A stretch of 32,909 bases of DNA. It comes from an uncultured Bacteroidales bacterium (lineage in GTDB: Bacteria; Bacteroidota; Bacteroidia; Bacteroidales; WCHB1-69). This document shows, in pieces, positions 1 through 6,609 of the stretch (the stretch's first letter is position 1; every line of letters begins with the position of its first letter). The notes below the pieces were generated by a model. The model was not told the origin of the DNA, did not search any database, and saw only the letters and a list, made by a program, of their open reading frames with translations. Made by a program: the position numbers and the translations under genes. The DNA lies in assembly GCA_946413585.1 (NCBI GenBank), contig CAMKLG010000032.1, positions 1 to 32,909 of the forward strand. Reading direction: 5' to 3'.

Positions 1-782
1 GTGAGAAAACCGGTCAACGCAAGCAGGTTTTCATAGTCAAGAAAAGGCATACTCAACGACAGGCACAGCAATCCGCCTGCTGTTGCCGTATGAATTCGCT
101 TCCCGTCAGGCGCAATGTCGAATCGGCGGGTTGTAAAATAGCGACCGTTCGTGAGCTTGCAGTCAGGGATGTTTATGCCGCATCTTTTGGCCACTTCATT
201 GTAATGGAACTCTTGTTGCCCAATATCGGTAGGGTCGTAATAGTGGCGGAACTTGATCAGCCAATGCCCTTCGTTATCGCTGAAAATGGCTTTCGGACGT
301 GCTCCGCCGCTGTTGCCGCTATTGTATAGAAGCAACCCCGCATCGATGTCTTGCTGTTCTTTCAACACTTGCAACGCTTTCTCTTGAAGGAGATCGAAAT
401 CAAGAATCTCGGAATCTTTAATTACTTTTGTCTCAGGATGATACGTTAAAGCCCCCATTCCACTATTGCCCACAATGCTCAATCTGTCAAGGGCAGACAG
501 GTTGTCGTCGTTGATGCCTTCACGCAAAAGCGCTTTGTGAAGCAGATAGCGCCCGTAACCATCGGGGAGACTGTCTTCGAAAATGCCGAAGTTGCCGTGG
601 AAAGGCTGATGTTTGGCAATAAACAGACCTGCTTTCAGCGGAAGCTCTAATGGTGATATGCTGAATCCGTCGGACAGCCATGCACTGTCGTATTCGAAGG
701 CGCACAGACGATCGTCGGGGGTGAGGGTCAGCGTTCCGACATCTCGGTCGTGATATTTCACCATCAATTTATCTGTTTTCAT
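1..782 (-). CDS. hipA: HipA-family serine/threonine kinase toxin (partial, C-terminus beyond left edge)
   Basis: This gene is absent from a closed-ORF view because its 3' end lies outside the window; 260 codons are present. The ATG at 782 overlaps the antitoxin stop codon by four bases (ATGA), so the two are translationally coupled. Visible HipA features are the N-terminal barrel region with GIFEDSLPDGYGR at about residues 66-80, the GGARPK phosphate-loop segment near 159-164, WLIKF with the probable ATP-binding lysine at 177, and TTRRFD further on. The catalytic aspartates of the family would lie past the edge, so activity cannot be judged. HipA toxins phosphorylate translation-related targets such as glutamyl-tRNA synthetase in E. 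coli; the target here is unknown. Confidence 0.9.
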   Translation of the reverse strand, partial: MKTDKLMVKYHDRDVGTLTLTPDDRLCAFEYDSAWLSDGFSISPLELPLKAGLFIAKHQPFHGNFGIFEDSLPDGYGRYLLHKALLREGINDDNLSALDRLSIVGNSGMGALTYHPETKVIKDSEILDFDLLQEKALQVLKEQQDIDAGLLLYNSGNSGGARPKAIFSDNEGHWLIKFRHYYDPTDIGQQEFHYNEVAKRCGINIPDCKLTNGRYFTTRRFDIAPDGKRIHTATAGGLLCLSLSMPFLDYENLLALTGFL

Positions 783-1123
783 TTCTTATAAGCTTTTGTC
801 TTTCCTGTGTTTTTCCGAATTTGTGTCAGTTCCTCCATTGTCGAGTATTTTGGGTGGGCAAACAGGCTTTTGACTTCCGCGGTGTAGCCCAACGCCATTG
901 CCAGCCCTATCAGATTCTTCAGCGAAACAAGCCCTTTCTGCTCGAACCTCGCCACGTTACTCAACGCAATATCAGCACGTTCGGCGACCTCTTCGCGCGT
1001 CATCCCTTTTTCCACCCTGCGATGGCGAAAATCCGCCGCTATCTGCTTGCTGATGTTGTCAACATTGTCAAGCAGATAGTTGTCAAGAACTGATAACATA
1101 TTATCTATTCCATTGTTGATCAT
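779..1123 (-). CDS. hipB: HipB-like XRE-family antitoxin / autorepressor
   Basis: A 114-residue protein with an XRE-type helix-turn-helix at about residues 27-80 (RRVEKGMTREEVAERADIA followed by SNVARFEQKG). The basic C-terminal tail (KNTGKTKAYKK) resembles the flexible tails of HipB-like antitoxins. It precedes hipA with a four-base ATGA overlap, which is the usual antitoxin-first order. In known pairs HipB binds HipA and represses the operon. A later in-frame ATG (MLSVL, residue 9) is an alternative start. A near-consensus promoter lies 29 bp upstream, and an inverted repeat is centred on the start codon. Confidence 0.88.
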   Translation of the reverse strand: MINNGIDNMLSVLDNYLLDNVDNISKQIAADFRHRRVEKGMTREEVAERADIALSNVARFEQKGLVSLKNLIGLAMALGYTAEVKSLFAHPKYSTMEELTQIRKNTGKTKAYKK

Positions 1124-1134
1124 ATAGAAACAAT
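1112..1134. promoter_or_regulatory. Possible HipB operator: inverted repeat over the hipB start
   Basis: ATTGTT at 1112-1117 and AACAAT at 1129-1134 form a 6-bp inverted repeat with an 11-base spacer, centred on the hipB start codon and just downstream of the predicted promoter. Autoregulatory operators of HipB-type repressors lie in such positions. The arms are short and AT-rich, so this could be chance. Confidence 0.3.
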
Positions 1135-1151
1135 CAAAATATTACCAGTTG

Positions 1152-1159
1152 CAAAGATA
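1152..1159 (-). promoter_or_regulatory. Bacteroidota -7 promoter element for hipBA
   Basis: The minus strand reads TATCTTTG, a perfect match to TAnnTTTG. A TTTTG at 1183-1187 on the same strand may be the -33 element, although its 23-base spacing is a little long. Transcription would start about 20 bases before the hipB ATG. Confidence 0.65.
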
Positions 1160-1248
1160 CACTTTTTTTTGAATAATTGCGTCAAAATTTTTGTAATTGG
1201 ATTAGATACCATTGTTCTCATTTCAAAAAGGAGTAAGAGTGTCAATTA

Positions 1249-1806
1249 CTATTTGTCATTCTTGATTTTTTTGCCTTGTTTGTCAATATGAAAAAAACTC
1301 TTGCCATCCAATGAAACAAGGGCTTGACCATCTTGGAAAACAGATGCTTGGTCGTAAACCATAGGAATCACAATTTCGCCCTGCCTGTTGATGTAACCAT
1401 TTTTCCCATGAAGTTCAACCAATGCCAACCCTTCATGAAAGGCCTCAATACCATCGTATTCCGGTTCTATAATGTATTTCCCTTTTTTGTCGATGAGTCC
1501 CCACTTCCCGTTCATTTTAGCGGGGGCATTCCCATTGTAGAATGGATATGCATCGTCATACACCGCTTTGATCACCAAATTTTTATTCTTGTTAATATAC
1601 CCATATTTTCCTTCTATTTCAACTATTCCAAGTCCTTCTTCATCAAGAAAAACTCTTTTCCCGTGGTAGTCTACTTCATCAGTGTAAGGAATATCCTCTT
1701 CGTCGGATACCTCAGGGCACGGCCTATTCCTTATCATTCTAAAAGAAAAGTACAAAATGTTGAGAAACAATCCCATTAGAAGGGTCACGCCCCATTCAAC
1801 ATTCAT
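1249..1806 (-). CDS. WG-repeat protein with N-terminal membrane anchor
   Basis: From ATG at 1806 the product has 185 residues: one hydrophobic segment at about residues 7-24 (GVTLLMGLFLNILYFSF), an acidic linker, then three to four WG-type repeats such as KYGYINKNKNLVIKAVYD, KWGLIDKKGKYIIEPEYD and KNGYINRQGEIVIPMVYD. WG repeats form beta-rich repeat folds of unknown ligand. The anchor suggests an inner-membrane protein with the repeats outside the cytoplasm. The frame stays open to an ATG at 2076, giving 275 aa, but that extension is antisense to a promoter and to what looks like a kinase N-terminus, so I prefer the short form. No clear promoter was found for it. No function is assigned. Confidence 0.7.
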   Translation of the reverse strand: MNVEWGVTLLMGLFLNILYFSFRMIRNRPCPEVSDEEDIPYTDEVDYHGKRVFLDEEGLGIVEIEGKYGYINKNKNLVIKAVYDDAYPFYNGNAPAKMNGKWGLIDKKGKYIIEPEYDGIEAFHEGLALVELHGKNGYINRQGEIVIPMVYDQASVFQDGQALVSLDGKSFFHIDKQGKKIKNDK

Positions 1807-1848
1807 AATTCTACATTCTTCATAGTTAGCGCATATCCGTAATTTGTG

Positions 1849-1856
1849 TACTTTTG
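1849..1856 (+). promoter_or_regulatory. Bacteroidota -7 element before kinase-gene remnant
   Basis: TACTTTTG matches TAnnTTTG exactly and is followed by GCCGCC, the same context as the promoter at 18317-18324. The first ATG is only 8 bases further on, so translation would be nearly leaderless or begin at the ATG at 1889. Confidence 0.5.
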
Positions 1857-1864
1857 CCGCCGAT

Positions 1865-2038
1865 ATGCACACTTCTGACGAACTACAAATGGATTCGCGA
1901 TTGCCTTCTTCTTCCGGGGAAGTCACCTCCTCGTTCGAGAACATCTCGGACGTGTTCACCGCGTATTCGGAAATCCCGTCGAGCGGCTTCAACCGCTTGT
2001 ATAAGGCATCAATCATTTTGCGACCAAATTTTATGTAA
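1865..2038 (+). pseudogene. 5' remnant of a Bacteroidales serine/threonine kinase-like gene
   Basis: A 57-codon frame follows a clear promoter. Its middle has strong G/C preference at third codon positions, as expected for a real gene. The segment FTAYSEIPSSGFNRLYKA resembles the start of a protein-kinase family common in Bacteroidales, in which the next residues would be KRYGRWFVLK-like. Here similarity stops abruptly after NRLYKA, and the frame ends within about 13 codons, just where the promoter of the next gene begins. I infer a truncated gene: promoter plus first ~45 codons kept, kinase domain lost. The family match is from memory and unverified. The antisense frame is also open, so an alternative is that this is the N-terminus of a longer WG-repeat protein. 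Confidence 0.45.
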
Positions 2039-2043
2039 TTTTG
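2036..2043 (+). promoter_or_regulatory. Bacteroidota -7 element for the AAA/DUF4143 ATPase
   Basis: TAATTTTG fits TAnnTTTG. TTTTG at 2016-2020 could serve as -33 but the spacing (15 bases) is short. The start codon follows 40 bases downstream. Confidence 0.5.
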
Positions 2044-2082
2044 CAGTTGTATTGCAAGATTACATAAAAATAACATATCGAT

Positions 2083-3237
2083 ATGATTAATAGAAAGTTA
2101 GAGAATACAATCCGGGAAAATTTAAAATACTTTTCCGTTGTGACAGTGACAGGACCGCGTCAATCAGGCAAAACTACACTTATAAAGAGTATGTTTCCAG
2201 AATTGCCTTATTTCTCGCTGGAAAATCCTGACATAAGGGAGATGGCGATGACCGATCCCTTGGCTTTTCTTAAGCGAGGAACCGAAGGAATGATCCTTGA
2301 TGAGATCCAGAACACCCCTGACTTGCTGTCATATCTTCAAGGGGAGGTGGACGAGCATCCTCAGAGGAAGTTCATACTTTCCGGCAGTTCGCAATTCAGT
2401 TTGCAGAGCAGCATTTCGCAGTCGCTTGCCGGGCGAACGGCCGTTCTCGAATTGTTGCCGTTGTCATTGCAGGAATTGTCGGAGAATGCTTCCGACATTG
2501 CCGATGCCGACCGGCTGATGCACGCTGGTTTCTACCCTGCCGTTCACGCCGAGCTTAATATTCCGCGGCTGTTTTATCCTGCATACGTTCGTACCTATTT
2601 GGAACGAGATGTGCGTGGATTCTTGCAGATCAGTGACCTTTACCGATTTCAGACCTTTCTTAGGCTTTGCGCAGGCCGTGTCGGAAGCCTTTTTAATGCG
2701 AGTGAATTGTCAAACGAGGTCGGCGTGGCTGTAAACACCATCCGATCTTGGCTGTCGGTGCTGCAAGCCTCCTATATCGTTTTTATGTTGCATCCCTATT
2801 ATGAGAACACTCGCAAGCGACTGACAAAAACCCCTAAGCTCTATTTCTATGACACGGGGTTGGCATGCTACCTTATGGGCGTTGAAAACGAGCGCCAGTT
2901 ACAAAGCGACCGAATGCGAGGACACCTGTTTGAGAATATGGTTGTCGCCGATGTGATGAAACAGCGTGCCAATGACGGCCAAGAAGCCGGTCTAATGTTC
3001 TACCGCGATTCCAATGGGAACGAGATTGACCTCCTTGTTCCTAAAGGCACAGGGCTTGAGGCTTACGAGATAAAGTCTGCGGCAACATACAGCACGTCAT
3101 TTGAGTCAGGGTTCCGTAATCTGCCAGAGCAACTCTCCTCGCGTCTTGTGCGCCGCGCTGTAGTCTATAACGGTTCATCGGAACGTCGTGACGCCAACAT
3201 CGAGGTGTTGCACTATACTTCTCTACTTTCCATTTAA
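2083..3237 (+). CDS. AAA_14 / DUF4143 ATP-binding protein
   Basis: A complete 384-aa ATPase of usual family length. It has Walker A GPRQSGKTT at residues 24-32, Walker B MILDEIQ at about 70-76, and a sensor-like FILSGSSQF near 97-105. The DUF4143 region follows, containing a winged-helix-like part (LSNEVGVAVNTIRSWL) and ending in a PD-(D/E)XK-like segment, YRDSNGNEIDLLV then YEIKSA. Members are widespread, often scattered as single genes in Bacteroidota genomes; their role is unknown. It is a stand-alone gene with its own promoter, lying between two truncated genes. A second, decayed member of the broader family lies at 31464-31722. Confidence 0.9.
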   Translation: MINRKLENTIRENLKYFSVVTVTGPRQSGKTTLIKSMFPELPYFSLENPDIREMAMTDPLAFLKRGTEGMILDEIQNTPDLLSYLQGEVDEHPQRKFILSGSSQFSLQSSISQSLAGRTAVLELLPLSLQELSENASDIADADRLMHAGFYPAVHAELNIPRLFYPAYVRTYLERDVRGFLQISDLYRFQTFLRLCAGRVGSLFNASELSNEVGVAVNTIRSWLSVLQASYIVFMLHPYYENTRKRLTKTPKLYFYDTGLACYLMGVENERQLQSDRMRGHLFENMVVADVMKQRANDGQEAGLMFYRDSNGNEIDLLVPKGTGLEAYEIKSAATYSTSFESGFRNLPEQLSSRLVRRAVVYNGSSERRDANIEVLHYTSLLSI

Positions 3238-3277
3238 TGTGTCAAAGAACGAGAATAATTGTTTGGTCCGAATTTAC

Positions 3278-3658
3278 TCACTCCCGCTCCTGCCGCACCT
3301 CCGTGAGCCCGCCTTTGTTGCCGACCACGAAGAGGGTGGGCGGGTTGTTGCCGTGCACAAAATTGTCGAGGTAGAGCGGCTCCCCGAGGATGAAGCAGGA
3401 ACACGAAAAGGAATCGCCGGGCTTGAGCTTGGAGTTCTCGCTCTCCACCACCAAGAAACTCCCCTCGCCGATATGACGTAGCAGCACGCGGCGGTCGGGT
3501 GACCACGCGATGCGCACGAACCCCTCCTGCGGGATCTCGTCGGGATGCAGGACGCGTCCGAGCACCAGGTTCGAGGACTCGCCCGTGCGGTCGTGGTTGG
3601 CTAAGAAGTCGTCCCAGTCGCGGTAGCCCACACAGCGGGCGAGGACCGAAAGCGGAGG
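3278..3658 (-). pseudogene. 3' remnant of a Bacteroidales conserved hypothetical gene
   Basis: The reading frame opens directly at the codon after the apbE TAA, in the same frame, and has no ATG; the first usable start is a GTG at 3631 (117 aa). The sequence LARCVGYRDWDDF, then FVRIAWSPDRRVLLRHIGEG, SENSKLKPGDSF, and FILGEPLYLDNFVHG resembles the C-terminal two thirds of a ~200-aa Bacteroidales family whose N-terminal part normally precedes the 'VLARYVGYKDWDDF' segment. Here that N-terminal part is missing. I infer a 5'-truncated gene, perhaps still translated by reinitiation or GTG. The family is recalled from memory and has no known function. Confidence 0.55.
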
Positions 3659-4645
3659 TTATCTCCTCATCGTAAATGTACCGTCCTTCTCCGCAACGAT
3701 AAACCACGCCTCCAATTCCGGGTGCTGCTTCACGATTTGTGCGGACTTCTCGTGGCCGAGCACCATGAAGGCGGTGGCGTAGGCGTCGGCGGTGGCGCAG
3801 TCTGGGGCGAAGACCGTGACACTCAGCAGGTTGGTGCGCTCGGGCTGGCCGGTGCGCGGATCGAGGATGTGGGTGTAGCGCACTCCACCCTCCTCGAAGT
3901 AGTTGCGGTAGTTGCCGCTCGTGGCCACGGCGCGATGGTCTTCCAGATCCATCGACTCAATGCTCTCCTTGTTGCCGTCCGCTGTCTCAGTCGGTCGCTG
4001 GATACCAACTTTCCAGGGCTTGCCGTTCTTGGTGCCGCGGGCCACAACCTCCCCGCCAATCTCGACAAGACAGTCTGCGTAGCCGTTTTCCACCAACCAG
4101 TCGGCCACCCGATCGACCGCATAGCCTTTCGCCACGGCGTTGAAGTTCAGCTGCACGCGAGGATCTTTGCGAAGGATACTGTCGCCTTGCAAGTCAACAA
4201 GTTGGAAACCCACATACTCGCGTACCGTCGCAAGGGTGTCGTCACCAACCGTGTGCCGCACGCCGTCCTTGCCGAACCCCCACAGCTGCACCAACGGCTG
4301 CACGGTGCAGTCGAACGCGCCGTCGGTATTTGCGCTGATTGTCTTGGATAGTCGGAGAACGTTGAGGAAATCCTCGTTCAACGGAACGTCTTCCCCCTTG
4401 TTCCAGCGGTATATCAGCGAGTTGGTGTCGAAAATGGAGAACGTGTGCGACAAATCCGCTAACAGCGAGTCGATTTGTTGGTGTAGTTGCATGTCCGAAA
4501 TCCCGTTTGAACGGTCAACGTAGGTGATAGCATACATCGTGCCAAACGTTTGGCCATCAAAATGTTTGAGGGGATCTCTGTGGCAGGAAGCCAACAGCAG
4601 AAGCAGTGTGAATACTACTAATAATAAGGTATGTCGTTTCATCAT
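3659..4645 (-). CDS. apbE: FAD:protein FMN transferase (ApbE), lipoprotein
   Basis: ApbE transfers FMN from FAD to a threonine of exported flavoproteins such as RnfG/RnfD or NqrB/NqrC. Starting at ATG 4645 the product is 328 aa, the usual size. It has a lipoprotein signal with lipobox LLAS|C (Cys21), so it is anchored outside the cytoplasm. Family motifs include DGQTFGTMYAITY, NFNAVAKGYAVDRVADWL, CLVEIGGEVVARG, VATSGNYRNYF, HILDPRTGQP and ATADAYATAFMVLG. The start overlaps the upstream protease stop codon (TAATG), indicating translational coupling; an ATG at 4642 is equally possible. An open extension to 4669 lies inside the protease gene and is not needed. No flavinylation target is encoded nearby, although rnfBC lie 12 kb away. 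Confidence 0.93.
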   Translation of the reverse strand: MMKRHTLLLVVFTLLLLLASCHRDPLKHFDGQTFGTMYAITYVDRSNGISDMQLHQQIDSLLADLSHTFSIFDTNSLIYRWNKGEDVPLNEDFLNVLRLSKTISANTDGAFDCTVQPLVQLWGFGKDGVRHTVGDDTLATVREYVGFQLVDLQGDSILRKDPRVQLNFNAVAKGYAVDRVADWLVENGYADCLVEIGGEVVARGTKNGKPWKVGIQRPTETADGNKESIESMDLEDHRAVATSGNYRNYFEEGGVRYTHILDPRTGQPERTNLLSVTVFAPDCATADAYATAFMVLGHEKSAQIVKQHPELEAWFIVAEKDGTFTMRR

Positions 4646-6462
4646 TACTTTTTCTCTTCCAGCGGCCATTCTTGTCCTACAATGCGGCTTACCGTTTTGC
4701 CGTCAATGACAAAGTCGAGGTGATAAAGCTGATAAGGATGCTTCTTGGAGAGTTTCGGGAGGATGATGTCGTGCTCAACAAGCCCGTAAGGTGTATTATA
4801 AGGTTCTCCTACGGATTTCACTTTTGCGGGTTTGCCGCACTCCATCATTTTGCCACTGATAAAGTTGACAGGTGTGATGGTGATTGAGGATGGAATGCTG
4901 TTTTGCTCTCGGAAGATGCGTAAAGTGTTGCTGAGCTTGGGGTCTCCAATTGCGTATGAAGTGAAGCAGACATCAGCTTCACCATACATTAATATATTAT
5001 AGGCACGCAGAAAGTCTGTGATGCCGTATCCATAACCGTCATTAGTGTCAGGTTGGAGAATGATTTTGCCATTAAAGACAACGTTGCGGTCGCCGGCATT
5101 GCGGATGGCCTCCATGATTTCGTAGTTGCTCTTTTCGGGGAAGGCTTGCCACAGGCAGGCGACCATGCCGGAGAGCATCGGGGAGGAGAAGGAGGTGCCA
5201 TCGGCTACGGTGATGATGCCGACTGGAGTGCTGAGGTAGGTGTTGCGACCCACGGCGCACGCATCAGGCTTGATGCGACCGTCGGCGGTGGGACCGAACG
5301 AGCTGAAATAGGCACGGTTACGCTTGGTGTTCACGGCACCGACGGTAAGGATGTCCTTCGCGTCGGCGGGTGCGCCGATGTACTTCCATTTCTTGCCGCC
5401 CTCGTTGCCCGCACTGTTGCAGATCAGCAGTCCTTTGCTCGCGGCGATGGTGGCGGCTCTCGACGCACGGCTCACCTCACCCGTCAGGTCGGCGTAGGTG
5501 CGCTGGTTCACCGTGTCGTCGAAAGTGGTGTAACCTAACGAAGAGTTAAGCACTTGACAACCAAGGCTGTCGGCGTACTCCAAACCAGCCACCCAGTTGT
5601 CCTCCTCCACGCGGTCCTCGCTGCCGGACTCCTCGGTCTGCGCCACATAGACCTGCACCATCGGGGCGGTGCCGACGAGTTTGCCGGGAATGTAGGAGGC
5701 GATGCAGGAAAGCACCATCGTGCCGTGAGAGTGCTTGCGCATCGGGTCAACCTCGGGCTGCACGAAATTGCGCGCACCAAGCAAACGGTGGTCGTTGCGC
5801 AGGATTTCGAAACAAGGGATGGAGTCGATATTCTGGAAACCGCCGTCGAGGATCATCATCTGCATACCCTCGCCGCGGAATCCCATGCGGTGCAGCCAGT
5901 GCACGTTGTTCACTCGCACCTGTTGCGCCGCTTTGCCGTAATCGAAATCGTTATTGTTTTGGATATCAGATTGATAGGAGAATACCGGTTGTCCGCCGCT
6001 GCCAGGGAAAACGTAGGCGGGCCCGGCGGGTGGAAGGGGTTCCTTCGGTACATCGGTGCGCTCCACTGAATCCACGAAGGGCAGCCGTTCGATGGCCTCC
6101 TTCATGTCCTCACGCAGGGCATAGACGGTCATGCCGTTCAGCCATTTGGAGGTGGTGAAGCAGCGTGCGGCGGTGTCGAGGGCGAGCACCTGTCGCACGT
6201 AGTCGGGGTTCACAGGCAGGTCACGTTCGTCGATAGCGATGCCATGCGCCTTGCGCAGCTCGATGGCGCGTGGCGAGAGGAAGGCTTCGGGCTTGGCGAT
6301 AGAGTAAGGGGTGCCTTTCTTGTCGGTGAAAGCTACCCAATATTTCGCGGGGGTTTGCGCGTAAGCAACGGCGAATAGGAAGGAAGTGAGGCAGAAGATG
6401 AAAAAAAAGCGACAGAAAAACACTGTTTTGCAATTATTTACAATGATTGTAAAAGGTTTCAT
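4645..6462 (-). CDS. Secreted S8 family serine peptidase (subtilisin-like)
   Basis: A 605-aa protein with a signal peptide cleaved probably after AYA (residue 35). The N-terminal region YWVAFTDKKGTPYSI...DLPVNPDYV is typical of Bacteroidota S8 peptidases. The catalytic triad is visible: Asp206 in MMILDGGF, His246 in HSHGTMV and Ser424 in GTSFSSP; Asn353 in SAGNEGG forms the oxyanion hole. The C-terminus is a short beta-rich domain without an evident T9SS sorting signal, so the product may stay periplasmic. It is the first gene of an operon with apbE. A good promoter lies just upstream. Confidence 0.92.
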   Translation of the reverse strand: MKPFTIIVNNCKTVFFCRFFFIFCLTSFLFAVAYAQTPAKYWVAFTDKKGTPYSIAKPEAFLSPRAIELRKAHGIAIDERDLPVNPDYVRQVLALDTAARCFTTSKWLNGMTVYALREDMKEAIERLPFVDSVERTDVPKEPLPPAGPAYVFPGSGGQPVFSYQSDIQNNNDFDYGKAAQQVRVNNVHWLHRMGFRGEGMQMMILDGGFQNIDSIPCFEILRNDHRLLGARNFVQPEVDPMRKHSHGTMVLSCIASYIPGKLVGTAPMVQVYVAQTEESGSEDRVEEDNWVAGLEYADSLGCQVLNSSLGYTTFDDTVNQRTYADLTGEVSRASRAATIAASKGLLICNSAGNEGGKKWKYIGAPADAKDILTVGAVNTKRNRAYFSSFGPTADGRIKPDACAVGRNTYLSTPVGIITVADGTSFSSPMLSGMVACLWQAFPEKSNYEIMEAIRNAGDRNVVFNGKIILQPDTNDGYGYGITDFLRAYNILMYGEADVCFTSYAIGDPKLSNTLRIFREQNSIPSSITITPVNFISGKMMECGKPAKVKSVGEPYNTPYGLVEHDIILPKLSKKHPYQLYHLDFVIDGKTVSRIVGQEWPLEEKK

Positions 6463-6482
6463 ATACGTTCATTTTACTTTGG

Positions 6483-6490
6483 CAAAAATA
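6483..6490 (-). promoter_or_regulatory. Bacteroidota -7 element for S8 peptidase-apbE operon
   Basis: The minus strand reads TATTTTTG, matching TAnnTTTG, 20 bases upstream of the peptidase ATG. The intergenic region 6463-6609 is AT-rich and carries divergent promoters. Confidence 0.65.
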
Positions 6491-6565
6491 AAAAAAATAT
6501 CGAAAAAAGTGATTTTTGGTGCAACCTTTTTGAGATTCTGCATCATATCATATAAGTAAAAAATG

Positions 6566-6573
6566 TATTTTTG
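6566..6573 (+). promoter_or_regulatory. Bacteroidota -7 element for the FISUMP/giant protein pair
   Basis: TATTTTTG matches TAnnTTTG. It covers the possible TTG start at 6571, which therefore cannot be the real start, and supports the ATG at 6610. Confidence 0.65.
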
Positions 6574-6609
6574 CAACTTTACTACAAACGGATAAATAAC
6601 ACTAGTTAC

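Noticed and set aside
1807..2076. N-terminal extension of the WG-repeat protein
   Set aside because: It is antisense to a promoter and a kinase-like N-terminus, and the membrane anchor fits better as a true N-terminus at 1806.
3234..3707. 157-codon minus-strand frame over the apbE 3' end
   Set aside because: Arg/Pro-rich composition typical of a shadow frame; the other minus-strand frame carries the family-like sequence.
6571..6609. Upstream TTG start for the FISUMP protein
   Set aside because: The TTG is part of the TATTTTTG promoter element; ATG 6610 is the first start after it.
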